Of a DNA stretch of 22,393 nt, positions 7,221-15,457 are shown piece after piece. The notes beneath the pieces are model-generated. The model saw only the letters and a program-made list of their open reading frames with translations. It was not told the origin of the DNA and did not search any database. How positions within the stretch are numbered: the stretch's first letter is position 1; each line of letters starts with the position of its first letter. The position numbers and the translations under genes were made by a program. The stretch is from SIG402 sp045639045 (GTDB lineage Bacteria > Bacillota > Clostridia > Christensenellales > Borkfalkiaceae): positions 1 to 22,393 of the forward strand of contig JAZUCI010000087.1 of NCBI GenBank assembly GCA_045639045.1, given 5' to 3'.

Positions 7221-7757
7221 ATGATAAAAAATAGCGTTACCGTATACGCCGAAAAGCGCAAGCGGGCGTTAGACGTTTTCGTGCTTTTCGTTCTTACCTT
7301 TGCCTTGGCTGTTAGCGTTTTAACCGCGCTAAATAAAACCGTTGCGTTTACCGTGCGGGTGGAAGGGTCTTCCATGAACCCCTTGTTAAAGAACGGGGAC
7401 GTTGTGGTGGTTAGCCGCGCGGCGGAAGTGAAACGGGGAAGCGTTGTCGTTGCAGACGTGGAGGAAGGCGGCCCCTTAATTAAACGCGTAATCGCGTTGG
7501 GCGGGGAAACGGTTTGGAGCGTACGCGGCGTTGTGTTTATTCAAACGGAAAGCGGCGTAATTACCTTAAACGAAGGGTACGTGATTCCCGAAAACGCGGG
7601 GGGCGCGGACGTGCCGCGAACTACCGTACCGCAAGGTTACGTGTTTTTAATGGGGGATAACCGCGCGATTTCCTTGGATAGCCGTGTAATCGGCCCCGTG
7701 GAAAACGAACGGATTTTAGGCGTGGTTACCACGTTTTGGCTCAAACATAAATTTTAA
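7221..7757 (+). CDS. lepB: Signal peptidase I
   Basis: This is a type I signal peptidase (S26 family) that cuts signal peptides from exported proteins at the outer face of the membrane. The 178-residue protein has a single N-terminal membrane anchor (about 17-37). All family boxes are visible: VEGSSMNP with the nucleophile Ser51, GPLIKRVIALGG with the general base Lys88, and MGDNRAISLDSR (144-155). The size fits the short Gram-positive SipS type. ATG 7221 is chosen over a GTG at 7212 because only the ATG has a G-rich stretch (GGGTGG) at a usable distance, though the ribosome site is weak. The gene is probably read through from the hydrolase-like gene 12 bp upstream. Confidence 0.93.
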   Translation: MIKNSVTVYAEKRKRALDVFVLFVLTFALAVSVLTALNKTVAFTVRVEGSSMNPLLKNGDVVVVSRAAEVKRGSVVVADVEEGGPLIKRVIALGGETVWSVRGVVFIQTESGVITLNEGYVIPENAGGADVPRTTVPQGYVFLMGDNRAISLDSRVIGPVENERILGVVTTFWLKHKF

Positions 7758-7838
7758 CGGCGTTGGGCTTTGCCTTATAGCCGCAGTCAAATTTTATTGC
7801 TTACACTATTCTTAAAAAACAAAAAGGAGAATTTAATT

Positions 7839-8687
7839 ATGGAAAAAATCGTTATTTCTACGGACAGCGCGGCGGATTTATCCGTTCAAATGATGCAAGA
7901 CCGGGGTATCTCGGTAACCCCCTTTAACGTAATTTTGGGCGCGCAAGAATATTTGGATGGGGTAAACGTAACCCCCCAAATGATTTTCGACTACGTAAAG
8001 GAAACCAAAGTGCTTCCCAAAACGGCGGCAATCGGTACGGAAATCGTTGCCGAGTATTTTCAAGAACTTTTGGAAAAAGCGGAAACGGTAATTCACTTTA
8101 CCATTTCTTCGGGTTGTTCGGTTACCTATAACAACGTGGTAGCCGCAGCAGAACGCTTCGGCGGTAGGGTAAAAGTAATTGATAGCTTGCACCTTTCCAC
8201 CGGTCAAGGGCTTCTCGTATTAAAGGCGTGCGACCTTAAAGACGCGGGCAAATCCGCGGATGAAATCGTGGAAGAAGTAACCGCCCTGCGCGAAAAGGTA
8301 CAAACCTCCTTCGTGGTGGATACGGTAGAATATTTATACAAAGGGGGCAGATGCTCTGCCGCTAGCCGTTTTGCCGCTGCGCTTTTGCACGTGCATCCCG
8401 CCATCGTAATGAAGGAAGGGAAGCTTGGCGTAAAGGGGAAATATATGGGCTCCTTAAAGCGTTGTATCGGTAAGTATATTGAAGATTTGGCGCAAGAATA
8501 CCACGATTACGAGGATACCCGCGTGTTCGTAACCCATTCTTCTTGCGACGACGAAATCGTAAAATTTGCGATGGACAAGGTAAAGGAAGTATTTAATTTT
8601 AGCGAAGTATTAACCACCGTTGCCGGCGCAACCATTACCAGCCATTGCGGGCAAGGTACGCTTGGCGTTTTATTCATTACGAAATAA
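7839..8687 (+). CDS. DegV family fatty-acid-binding protein
   Basis: The 282-residue protein is a DegV/FakB-type lipid-binding protein. Family members hold a fatty acid in a buried pocket, and FakB proteins present it to the kinase FakA for phospholipid synthesis. Visible hallmarks are the N-terminal STDSAADL (7-14), PKTAAIG (60-66), ISSGCSVTY (89-97), the VIDSLHLSTGQG stretch (113-124), a YKGGRC segment, and HCGQGTLGV near the end (269-277). The start is ATG 7839, 8 bases after AAAAAGGAGA; the frame is open further upstream but no ribosome site supports an earlier start. No FakA-like kinase is in the window, so the bound lipid and the pathway are inferred from the family. Confidence 0.9.
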   Translation: MEKIVISTDSAADLSVQMMQDRGISVTPFNVILGAQEYLDGVNVTPQMIFDYVKETKVLPKTAAIGTEIVAEYFQELLEKAETVIHFTISSGCSVTYNNVVAAAERFGGRVKVIDSLHLSTGQGLLVLKACDLKDAGKSADEIVEEVTALREKVQTSFVVDTVEYLYKGGRCSAASRFAAALLHVHPAIVMKEGKLGVKGKYMGSLKRCIGKYIEDLAQEYHDYEDTRVFVTHSSCDDEIVKFAMDKVKEVFNFSEVLTTVAGATITSHCGQGTLGVLFITK

Positions 8688-8716
8688 GCGCAAATCCGTT
8701 AAGTAAAAGGAAATTG

Positions 8717-9346
8717 ATGATACCCGTAACACCCATGCGCCTACTTGGGATAGGCGCTATGCTTAAAATGTTGGCAGGGGGCGTTCTTCTGCTGTTAAAA
8801 ACCGCGTACGCTTTGATTAAGCGTTTGAAAATGCGGTTTTTTTCGCTATACCTTTTGGTGGCGGTGTTGCTGGTTAAAATCGGGGCGGTAAAGGAAAAAT
8901 CCTCGGTGTACTACGGTTTAATCGTGGCGGGGATCTTACTGTTTTTAATTTCTCTTTCCGCGTTCTCGCGCGCGTTGAACGAAAGGGAGGGGAACCCCGT
9001 TCGCAAGAAAAAAACCAAGGGAAAAGCGGAAGCGCCCCAAGCGGTTACCTTGCCGCAAGGGAACTTCGTGCTAACCCCCGTGGATCAAAACGGAAATCCC
9101 GTATATCCCGCTGCTGCCGCGCCCGTGTACACGGCGCCCACCCAGCAGTACGCGCCCATGGCGGCGAAGGAACGGTTCGAGCCGCGTACCGAAGCGTTAC
9201 CGCCCCCCGAAGCGCCCCCCACGTATTACCGCGTGGCGCAAAACCCCAAATACGTGATGGCGGAATATTTAGATCGCGTGGAACTGTACTACGAAACGCC
9301 GCGTGGATTAAAGTACGTGCGTACGGACTACAAAACGCGCGGATAG
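8717..9346 (+). CDS. Unrecognised membrane protein with proline-rich tail
   Basis: I do not recognise this 209-residue protein. About three membrane segments can be seen (residues 9-34, 41-57 and 64-84), followed by a basic cluster RKKKTKGK (about 96-103), a Pro/Ala/Gln-rich linker (about 108-170), and a short C-terminal region rich in Tyr and Arg (for example YLDRVELYYETPRGLKYV). By the positive-inside rule the tail is probably cytoplasmic. The start is ATG 8717 with AAAAGG six bases before it, 29 bp after degV. It sits 9 bp before another small membrane protein gene, so the two are probably translated from one message and may act together. Function unknown. Confidence 0.75.
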   Translation: MIPVTPMRLLGIGAMLKMLAGGVLLLLKTAYALIKRLKMRFFSLYLLVAVLLVKIGAVKEKSSVYYGLIVAGILLFLISLSAFSRALNEREGNPVRKKKTKGKAEAPQAVTLPQGNFVLTPVDQNGNPVYPAAAAPVYTAPTQQYAPMAAKERFEPRTEALPPPEAPPTYYRVAQNPKYVMAEYLDRVELYYETPRGLKYVRTDYKTRG

Positions 9347-9355
9347 GAGAGGAAA

Positions 9356-9928
9356 ATGAGCGATTTTACCAATCAAATGTTCTATTCGGAAGTGTACGAC
9401 GCGGAAGATTTTAAAAAAATTAGCGCGCTACTGACTCGGTGCCGTATTTTCTTATACGGGGTAACGGGGGTGTTCGCGTTATTTAACTTAATCGTGTTCT
9501 TATACTACCGCACCCTGCCTTACGGGGCGCCGCGCGGCGGGCTTATCACCATGCATTGCGTTTCCGCCTTTTTATACATGGTGTTTTTGGTGGTGTACGG
9601 AATTCGCTTCCGCAGGGTAAAAAACTATTACAAAACCTTATTTTACGTAAGAACGGGCAAGGAGGAAGAATCCGAAGGCGTGTTCTTATACTATATGGAA
9701 AACGACCAATTAAAGGACGATATCGAATTTTTGGGATTGATGTTTTTAGTGCCTTCGGAATTTAGAAAGGAAGATATCGAACGAAGATTTTTCTACGATA
9801 AAGCCAAACCCTTACCCCCCTTTAAGGAAGGGGATACCGTTTCCTTCGTATCCCAGGGGGCGCTGATTGTTCGATGGAAAATTACCCACCGCTTGGAAGA
9901 AAACGAAACCGAAGCGGAAGAAAATTAA
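9356..9928 (+). CDS. Unrecognised two-helix membrane protein
   Basis: The 190-residue protein has no family I can name. It has an acidic N-terminal stretch, two membrane segments (about 31-51 and 62-83), and a cytoplasmic-looking C-terminal region of about 100 residues that is rich in charged and aromatic residues and probably beta-structured (VRTGKEEESEGVFLYY, DTVSFVSQGALIVRWKI). It starts with a strong ribosome site (AGGAGAGG) only 9 bp after the preceding membrane protein, which argues for joint expression. It ends 20 bp before the PepF start. Confidence 0.75.
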   Translation: MSDFTNQMFYSEVYDAEDFKKISALLTRCRIFLYGVTGVFALFNLIVFLYYRTLPYGAPRGGLITMHCVSAFLYMVFLVVYGIRFRRVKNYYKTLFYVRTGKEEESEGVFLYYMENDQLKDDIEFLGLMFLVPSEFRKEDIERRFFYDKAKPLPPFKEGDTVSFVSQGALIVRWKITHRLEENETEAEEN

Positions 9929-9948
9929 AACTAGTAAAAGGGGCTTTT

Positions 9949-11727
9949 ATGACCGATTTAAGAAAGGATTTACCCACCAAAGATACTTGGGATTTAACCC
10001 ATTTATTTACGGATAACCAAAGTTTTCATAAGGAAAAGGACGCGCTAAAAAAGGAAATTTCGGTATTCCCCGAAAAGCACCCAGAAACCAAGGATGAAAT
10101 TTTATCCTACCTTCGCCGTTCGGACGGGATAGAGCAGCGCCTGGAAAAACTGTATTGCTACGCGAATATGATGCACGATACGGACGGCGCGGATGCGGAA
10201 GCCACGGGGATGTTGCAACAAGCGGAATCGCTGTACGTTTCTTATAGCGCGCAAACCGCATTCTTCGTGCCCGAACTACTCCTTCGCCCCGAAGAATTTT
10301 TAAAGGAACTGATTAAGGACGAACGCTTTAGCGATTACGAATATCAGTTAAAAAGTTTATTAAAAAGAAAACAACACGTATTAAGCCCGGAAGAAGAAAA
10401 ACTGCTTGCCGAAGCAGGGGATATCTTCTCGCAATTCGATACCGTGTTTTCCCAGCTGGATAACGTGGATTTGCCCTTCCCCAAAATTAAGGATGAGAAG
10501 GGGAACACGGTTACCCTTTCGCACGCAAGATACGGCGCGTTTTTATCTTCGCCCAATAAGGCGCTTCGTCGCCGTACCTTTTTGGCGTACTATAAGGCTT
10601 ACAAACAAAATATTCACACCATTACCGCGGTGTACGCGGGCAGCGTGAAAAAGGACGCGTTCGTAACCAAAGCAAGAAAGTACGAAAGTTGTTTATCCCG
10701 CGCCCTTTCTTCGGAGGACGTATCCCCCGCGGTTTACGAAAACTTGCTTTCGGCGGTGGGGAAGGGACTTCCCGCTTTGCACGAATATATGCGCGTTCGC
10801 AAAAAAGAGCTTGGATACAAGCAAATGCATATGTACGATTTGCACGTGCCTTTGGTGAAAAACGCCGAACTGAAACTTTCGTACGAAGATGCGTTCGCTT
10901 TGGTTAAGGAAAGTTTATCCCTGCTTGGTAAGGAATATTGCGATACCTTACAGCGCGCAAAGGACGAACGCTGGATTGACGTGTACGAAACCAAGGGGAA
11001 ACGCAGCGGCGCGTACTCTTGCGGCGTATACGGCGTGCATCCGTACGTTTTACTCAATTACACCCCCACCACTAGGGACGTGTTCACCATCGCGCACGAA
11101 TTAGGGCACGCGATGCACTCCTTCCGTTCGGATACCGCCCTTCCGTATAGCAAGGCTGGGTACCGCATCTTCGTTGCGGAAGTGGCAAGCACGGTAAACG
11201 AACTGCTGCTATTAAAACATTTACTGAAAAAGGAAACGGACGTATCTTTGCGTAGATATTTGCTTTCCTATTTCCTGGATACCGTTCGCACCACCATGTT
11301 CCGCCAAACCATGTTTGCGGAATTTGAAGCCTTTTCGCACGGCTTGGCCGAACAAGGCGCTCCCTTAACCAAGGAAGCGTTCAGCGAAGAATATTTGAAC
11401 TTAAACAAAAAGTATTACGGCCCCGCCGTAACGCACGATAGCGATATTATGTACGAATGGTGCCGTATTCCGCACTTTTATACCGCGTTTTACGTGTATA
11501 AGTACGCCACGGGCATCATCAGCGCCATTTCCATCGTGGAACGCTTAACCACCCAAGGGGAAGCCGCCGTAAAGGATTATTTGCGCTTTTTATCTTCGGG
11601 CGGAAGCGATTCCCCCGTGGAACTTTTGAAAATTGCGGGGGTAGACCTTACCACCGAAAAGCCCTTTAACGACGCGATTGCCGCGTTTAGCACCGCGCTG
11701 AAAGAATTTGAAAACACCAGGGCGTAA
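9949..11727 (+). CDS. pepF: Oligoendopeptidase F (M3B metallopeptidase)
   Basis: The 592-residue protein is a cytoplasmic zinc peptidase of the PepF family that cleaves medium-sized peptides. The zinc motif is HELGH at 383-387 in TIAHELGHAMHS, with a downstream AEVASTVNE (about 410-418) supplying the third ligand. The segment GAYSCGVYGVHPYVLLNY before the zinc motif is typical of the family, and the C-terminal YKYATGI stretch also matches. Length fits the usual 600 residues. The start is ATG 9949, opening MTDLRKDLPTKDTWDL, which matches the common family start, with AAAAGGGG as ribosome site. It lies in the plus-strand run between the unknown membrane proteins and dnaB. Confidence 0.93.
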   Translation: MTDLRKDLPTKDTWDLTHLFTDNQSFHKEKDALKKEISVFPEKHPETKDEILSYLRRSDGIEQRLEKLYCYANMMHDTDGADAEATGMLQQAESLYVSYSAQTAFFVPELLLRPEEFLKELIKDERFSDYEYQLKSLLKRKQHVLSPEEEKLLAEAGDIFSQFDTVFSQLDNVDLPFPKIKDEKGNTVTLSHARYGAFLSSPNKALRRRTFLAYYKAYKQNIHTITAVYAGSVKKDAFVTKARKYESCLSRALSSEDVSPAVYENLLSAVGKGLPALHEYMRVRKKELGYKQMHMYDLHVPLVKNAELKLSYEDAFALVKESLSLLGKEYCDTLQRAKDERWIDVYETKGKRSGAYSCGVYGVHPYVLLNYTPTTRDVFTIAHELGHAMHSFRSDTALPYSKAGYRIFVAEVASTVNELLLLKHLLKKETDVSLRRYLLSYFLDTVRTTMFRQTMFAEFEAFSHGLAEQGAPLTKEAFSEEYLNLNKKYYGPAVTHDSDIMYEWCRIPHFYTAFYVYKYATGIISAISIVERLTTQGEAAVKDYLRFLSSGGSDSPVELLKIAGVDLTTEKPFNDAIAAFSTALKEFENTRA

Positions 11728-11762
11728 GCCCGTTCGCCCCCAATGGGGAAAGGAGAAAACTG

Positions 11763-13292
11763 ATGGCAAAACCCGTTGAAATGCCGTACAGCTTGGAAGC
11801 GGAACAGTCCTTACTCGGCTGTATTTTAATCGACCAAGAACTGCAAAACGAAATCGTAACCGAAATTGAGGAGGGGGATTTTTACCGCGAATCGCACAAA
11901 ATCGTGTGCGGCGCAATGAAAAAGATTGCGGGTAGCGGTAAACCCGTGGACTTCGTTACCCTGTCCGACGAATTGGACGGGGCGGGCAGTTTGCAAAAAG
12001 CGGGGGGAATTGAATACCTTACCCAACTTACCACCGTAACCCCTTCGGCGGCAAACTACCGCACGTATTTAGAAATCGTAAAACGGGATAGCGTGCGCCG
12101 TAAACTGATTAGAAGCGCGGCGGAAATCGACCGTTATTCGCGCGAAAATACGGATAAATCGGACGCGCTTGCCTTTGCGGAAAAAAAGGTGTTTGATATT
12201 TCCGCAGAAGTGGAAACGGGGGCGCTGATGGACCTTGCGCCCACGGTTAGCGAGGTTTTGGATAAATTCAACACCATTGCTAACGATCCCACCGCCTTTC
12301 GCGGCGTGCCCACGGGCTTTACTGAACTAGACGATATCACCAACGGCTTGCATCCTTCCGAACTTATCGTTATCGCGGCGCGCCCCGCAATGGGTAAAAC
12401 TTCGTTCGCGATGAACATCGTGGAACATTGCGCCGTGTTTGAAAAAAAGGTGTGCGCGGTATTTTCTTTGGAAATGCCCCGCGAACAAATCGCCCAACGT
12501 TTGGTATGCTCGCTTGCGGGCGTAAGTATGGCAAGGGCAACGAAAGGGCAGTTAGAAGGGGAGGAATGGCAACGGCTTTGGAAGGCGAATAAGCAACTTT
12601 CGGAAGCAAAAATTTTCGTAGAAGATTCCTCTATCGTAACGTGTGAAGAAATTTTAAGCAAGTGCCGCAGATTGAAAATGCAACACGGCTTAGATATGAT
12701 TATGATCGACTACATACAGCTGATGACGGGCAATCGCGGTAGGGAAAACCGCCAACAGGAAGTATCCGAAATTAGCCGTAACTTAAAAATTTTGGCGATG
12801 GAACTGAAAGTTCCCGTTGTGGCGCTTTCGCAGTTAAACCGTTCGGTAGAAAGTTCTGCCCGCCCCGATCACCGCCCCCAACTTTCGGACTTGAGAGAAT
12901 CGGGATCTATTGAACAGGACGCAAGTATCGTTATGTTCATTCACCGCCCGGATAAGTATATGAACGAAAAGGAAATTGAAAGCGGCGCGGTGGAACGCAA
13001 CGTTGCGGAAATTATCCTTGCAAAACACCGTAACGGTGGCTTGGGTACGGTGAAACTGTACTTCAAGGGCGAAAGCACCAAGTTTATGAATATGACCAAG
13101 GGTTACACTCCCCCCCAAACCGCAAAAGAACAACGCGAAGAAACGCGCAAGGACGTAGCCGCGGAACTGGAAGCAGCCTATAACGAAGCGTACAAGAACG
13201 GGGATTTATCGGGGGATGCGCTTAAAAATATTCCCGCCCCCGGGGATGAAAACGTACCCGAACCTTCGCAAGAGGATCAGTTGTTTGGTTAA
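11763..13292 (+). CDS. dnaB: Replicative DNA helicase DnaB (DnaC in Bacillus naming)
   Basis: The 509-residue hexameric helicase unwinds DNA at the fork. The N-terminal domain begins PYSLEAEQSLLGCIL (8-22), as in the family. The RecA-like C-terminal domain carries Walker A ARPAMGKTS with Lys212, SLEMPREQIAQRL, Walker B MIMIDYIQLM with Asp316, ALSQLNRSVE and DLRESGSIEQDAS. The C-terminal 60 residues are acidic and look disordered. The start follows a strong AAAGGAG. A short CCCC/GGGG hairpin (11738-11748) sits just before that site and could tune translation. The matching loader and DnaD-type protein are in a separate operon at 2802-5161. Its stop lies 4 bp before the ATG of tsaC. Confidence 0.96.
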   Translation: MAKPVEMPYSLEAEQSLLGCILIDQELQNEIVTEIEEGDFYRESHKIVCGAMKKIAGSGKPVDFVTLSDELDGAGSLQKAGGIEYLTQLTTVTPSAANYRTYLEIVKRDSVRRKLIRSAAEIDRYSRENTDKSDALAFAEKKVFDISAEVETGALMDLAPTVSEVLDKFNTIANDPTAFRGVPTGFTELDDITNGLHPSELIVIAARPAMGKTSFAMNIVEHCAVFEKKVCAVFSLEMPREQIAQRLVCSLAGVSMARATKGQLEGEEWQRLWKANKQLSEAKIFVEDSSIVTCEEILSKCRRLKMQHGLDMIMIDYIQLMTGNRGRENRQQEVSEISRNLKILAMELKVPVVALSQLNRSVESSARPDHRPQLSDLRESGSIEQDASIVMFIHRPDKYMNEKEIESGAVERNVAEIILAKHRNGGLGTVKLYFKGESTKFMNMTKGYTPPQTAKEQREETRKDVAAELEAAYNEAYKNGDLSGDALKNIPAPGDENVPEPSQEDQLFG

Positions 13293-13296
13293 AGCA

Positions 13297-14292
13297 ATGC
13301 AAACGAACGTATTACCCCCAAACGGGGAAAGTTTGGCGCTTGCCAAAGAAATATTAGAACAGGGGGGCTTAGTGGCTTTCCCCACCGAAACGGTGTACGG
13401 GCTTGGCGCGGACGCGTGTAACGACGCCGCCGTGGCAAGCATCTTTGCCGTAAAGGGGCGCCCACAGGATAACCCCTTAATCGTGCACGTGCATCCCGAA
13501 TACGATATTTCCACCTTAGTGGAAGAACCGAAAGGGTACGTAAAAAAGATGATGCAAGCGTTTGCCCCCGGTCCAATTACCTTTGTATTAAACAGCAAAG
13601 GGGTGGTTTCCCCCCGCGTTTCGTGTGGGCTAAACACCCTTGCTATCCGTATTCCCCAAAGCGAAAGCGCGCTATCCTTTTTACGGGCGGTAGATATGCC
13701 CGTGGCGGCGCCTTCCGCAAATAAAAGCAAGCATACCTCCCCCGTAACCGCTATGCACGTTTACGAAGATTTTCAAGGGGAAATCCCGTTGATTTTAGAC
13801 GGCGGCAGATGCGCGGGCGGTATTGAATCCACCGTGGTGGACTGTACGGGGGAAATTCCCGTAATTTTGCGCGCGGGGATTATTACAGCGGATGATATTC
13901 GCGCCGTGGTTGGCGCGTGCGAACACGCGAAAAGCGGCGGCCCCGTAAAAAGCCCGGGTACCAAGTATAAGCATTATCATCCCCATTGCGAAACCGCCAT
14001 GTTTGCGCCCGAAGAGGTGGAAAAAGCGGTTGCTTTGGCTACCGAGTGGCGAAAAGAGGGGAAAACGGTGGTGTTTTTGGTAACCGAAGCCACGAAAAAA
14101 TCCCTTACCGCGCTGGGGGAAGGGGAATTTTACCCCCTAGGCGAAACCCCCAAGGAAATGGCGCGCAACGCGTACTATTATTTAAGAAAAGCGGAAAAGG
14201 AATACGGCGGACTTATCGCGTTTGCCCTTCCCGAAACGGAAGAATTTTGCGGCGTAATGAACCGCTTAAAAAAGGCGTGCAGTAATGAATAA
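13297..14292 (+). CDS. tsaC: L-threonylcarbamoyladenylate synthase (TsaC/Sua5/YwlC)
   Basis: The enzyme makes threonylcarbamoyl-AMP from threonine, bicarbonate and ATP, the first step in the t6A37 modification of ANN-decoding tRNAs. The 331-residue protein is the long Sua5/YwlC form: a YrdC domain with LVAFPTETVYGLGADA (25-40), KGRPQDNPL (53-61) and APSANKS (138-144), the linker SPGTKYKHYHPH (219-230), and a C-terminal Sua5 domain (about 235-331). The start is uncertain. ATG 13297 matches where homologues begin, but its nearest ribosome site, AGAGGA at 13271-13276, is 20 bases away. A TTG at 13285 lies 8 bases after that site and would overlap dnaB by 8 bp, adding four residues. The end overlaps the phosphatase gene. 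Confidence 0.93.
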   Translation: MQTNVLPPNGESLALAKEILEQGGLVAFPTETVYGLGADACNDAAVASIFAVKGRPQDNPLIVHVHPEYDISTLVEEPKGYVKKMMQAFAPGPITFVLNSKGVVSPRVSCGLNTLAIRIPQSESALSFLRAVDMPVAAPSANKSKHTSPVTAMHVYEDFQGEIPLILDGGRCAGGIESTVVDCTGEIPVILRAGIITADDIRAVVGACEHAKSGGPVKSPGTKYKHYHPHCETAMFAPEEVEKAVALATEWRKEGKTVVFLVTEATKKSLTALGEGEFYPLGETPKEMARNAYYYLRKAEKEYGGLIAFALPETEEFCGVMNRLKKACSNE

Positions 14293-14734
14293 GCCCCTAA
14301 AAATCGCCTTTTGTTGCGTGGGGAATACCTGCCGTAGCCCCATGGCGGAAGGGGTGTGGAACGCTACGCGCAAACACCTTCCCAAAGCGGAAAGTTTCGG
14401 TTTAAACGCGCGCTTGGGGGAGCATACTTCGGATTTATCCCTTGCCGCGTTAAGGGGGAAGGGATATGAAGGCGTAAAACGCCCCGTAACGCCCGTAAAG
14501 GCGGTAAGCTTAAACACGTTCACCCATATCGTTTGCATGGAACAAGGGCAAAAACAAGCCCTACTGCCCTTTGTGAAAGAAGGAACGCAAGTGCTTTCGG
14601 CAAAGGAATTACTTGGGCAGGATATTTTGGACGTATTCGGCAAGGAACTAGCGGATTATCAAACCGCCCTCACCCAAATAGAACAGTTAGTAACGCAAAT
14701 GCAAATATTACTAAATAAGGAGATACTTTTATGA
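14285..14734 (+). CDS. ywlE: Low-molecular-weight protein phosphatase, probably YwlE-type protein-arginine phosphatase
   Basis: The 149-residue protein has the LMW-phosphatase P-loop CVGNTCRS with nucleophile Cys11 and Arg17, and a C-terminal general-acid Asp at about 116 in DILDVFG (the usual Asp-Pro is Asp-Val here). In the P-loop the residue before the second Cys is Thr15. In Bacillus YwlE the matching Thr11 is the known specificity residue for phosphoarginine, whereas tyrosine phosphatases have Ile there. Together with the order tsaC - phosphatase - rpiB, as in ywlC-ywlE-ywlF of B. subtilis, this favours arginine phosphatase activity. It overlaps tsaC by 8 bp and rpiB by 4 bp, so translation is likely coupled. 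No McsB kinase gene is in the window. Confidence 0.82.
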   Translation: MNKPLKIAFCCVGNTCRSPMAEGVWNATRKHLPKAESFGLNARLGEHTSDLSLAALRGKGYEGVKRPVTPVKAVSLNTFTHIVCMEQGQKQALLPFVKEGTQVLSAKELLGQDILDVFGKELADYQTALTQIEQLVTQMQILLNKEILL

Positions 14735-15171
14735 AGATTTATATCGGCTCGGACCACGGCGGATTCGCCTACAAGCAAACCTTAATGAAACATTTAACGG
14801 CCAAGGGGCATGAAATTACGGACGTAGGTTGCGATAGCCTTGCTTCTTGCGATTATCCCGATTATGCCCTTCCCGTTGCAAAAGCGGTTAGCGAAAACCG
14901 CGCGGAAGTGGGCATTTTGATTTGCGGAACGGGCATTGGTATGAGCATTGCCGCAAATAAGGTGAAGGGCGTGCGCGCATCCTTGTGTGGGGACGTGTTT
15001 AGCGCAAAGGCTACACGCGCGCATAACGATAGTAACGTGTTGTGCATGGGCGCGCGCGTAATTGGGGAAGGCTTGATGTTGGAAATTGCGGATGCTTACC
15101 TTTCCACCACCTTTGAAGGGGACCGCCACGTAAAACGCTTAAACAAAATTGCGGATATTGAAAACAACTAA
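14731..15171 (+). CDS. rpiB: Ribose-5-phosphate isomerase B
   Basis: The 146-residue RpiB/LacAB family enzyme interconverts ribose 5-phosphate and ribulose 5-phosphate in the pentose phosphate pathway. Visible active-site parts are SDHGG (7-11), the catalytic Cys65 in ICGTGIGMSIAANK, and His98 in TRAHNDSN. With both the Cys and the SDHGG motif it fits RpiB better than galactose-6-phosphate isomerase LacA/LacB, and no lac genes are nearby. The start ATG overlaps the stop of the phosphatase gene (ATGA), with AAGGAG upstream. It is the last gene before the two-way terminator. Confidence 0.94.
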   Translation: MKIYIGSDHGGFAYKQTLMKHLTAKGHEITDVGCDSLASCDYPDYALPVAKAVSENRAEVGILICGTGIGMSIAANKVKGVRASLCGDVFSAKATRAHNDSNVLCMGARVIGEGLMLEIADAYLSTTFEGDRHVKRLNKIADIENN

Positions 15172-15186
15172 TTTGTATTCTTACAC

Positions 15187-15220
15187 AAAAAAAGACCACG
15201 GCACGCCGTGGTCTTTTTTT
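15187..15220. terminator. Strong bidirectional intrinsic terminator
   Basis: GACCACGG (15194-15201), loop CACG, and CCGTGGTC (15206-15213) form a perfect 8-bp stem. Seven A (15187-15193) precede it and seven T (15214-15220) follow, so the hairpin has a U-run in both directions. It ends the plus-strand run after rpiB and the minus-strand leuS operon. The T-run overlaps the stop codon of the small regulator gene at 15219. Confidence 0.93.
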
Positions 15221-15452
15221 ATTCTTCGTAATCGTTAAAGTAGTCTTTATTAAAGAAATCCGCCAAAGTAATTCCTGCGCCTTGGCAAAAAGCTTTTACC
15301 GTGGAAACCTTACTGCATTTTGTCCTGCCCTTAATTAGGTCATAAATTGCGGAAGGTGATTTGCCTCCGTTTAGCGCCGCTTCGCAAACGTTAATACCCT
15401 TTTCTTTGCAAATTTCGTCAATCCTTTTAATGATTGCATCGTTAATATTCAT
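15219..15452 (-). CDS. Small XRE-type helix-turn-helix regulator
   Basis: The 77-residue protein is essentially one XRE/Cro-type DNA-binding domain: a first helix (NINDAIIKRIDEICKEKG), then GKSPSAIYDLIKGRTKCSKVST with the recognition helix, and a C-terminal GITLADFF motif typical of these small regulators. It lies 5 bp downstream of the P-type ATPase stop on the same strand and is probably co-transcribed. No AAGGAG-like ribosome site precedes its ATG, so it may depend on translation of the ATPase gene. Its bases look richer in A and T than its neighbours. The target is unknown. Confidence 0.83.
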   Translation of the reverse strand: MNINDAIIKRIDEICKEKGINVCEAALNGGKSPSAIYDLIKGRTKCSKVSTVKAFCQGAGITLADFFNKDYFNDYEE

Positions 15453-15457
15453 ATATT

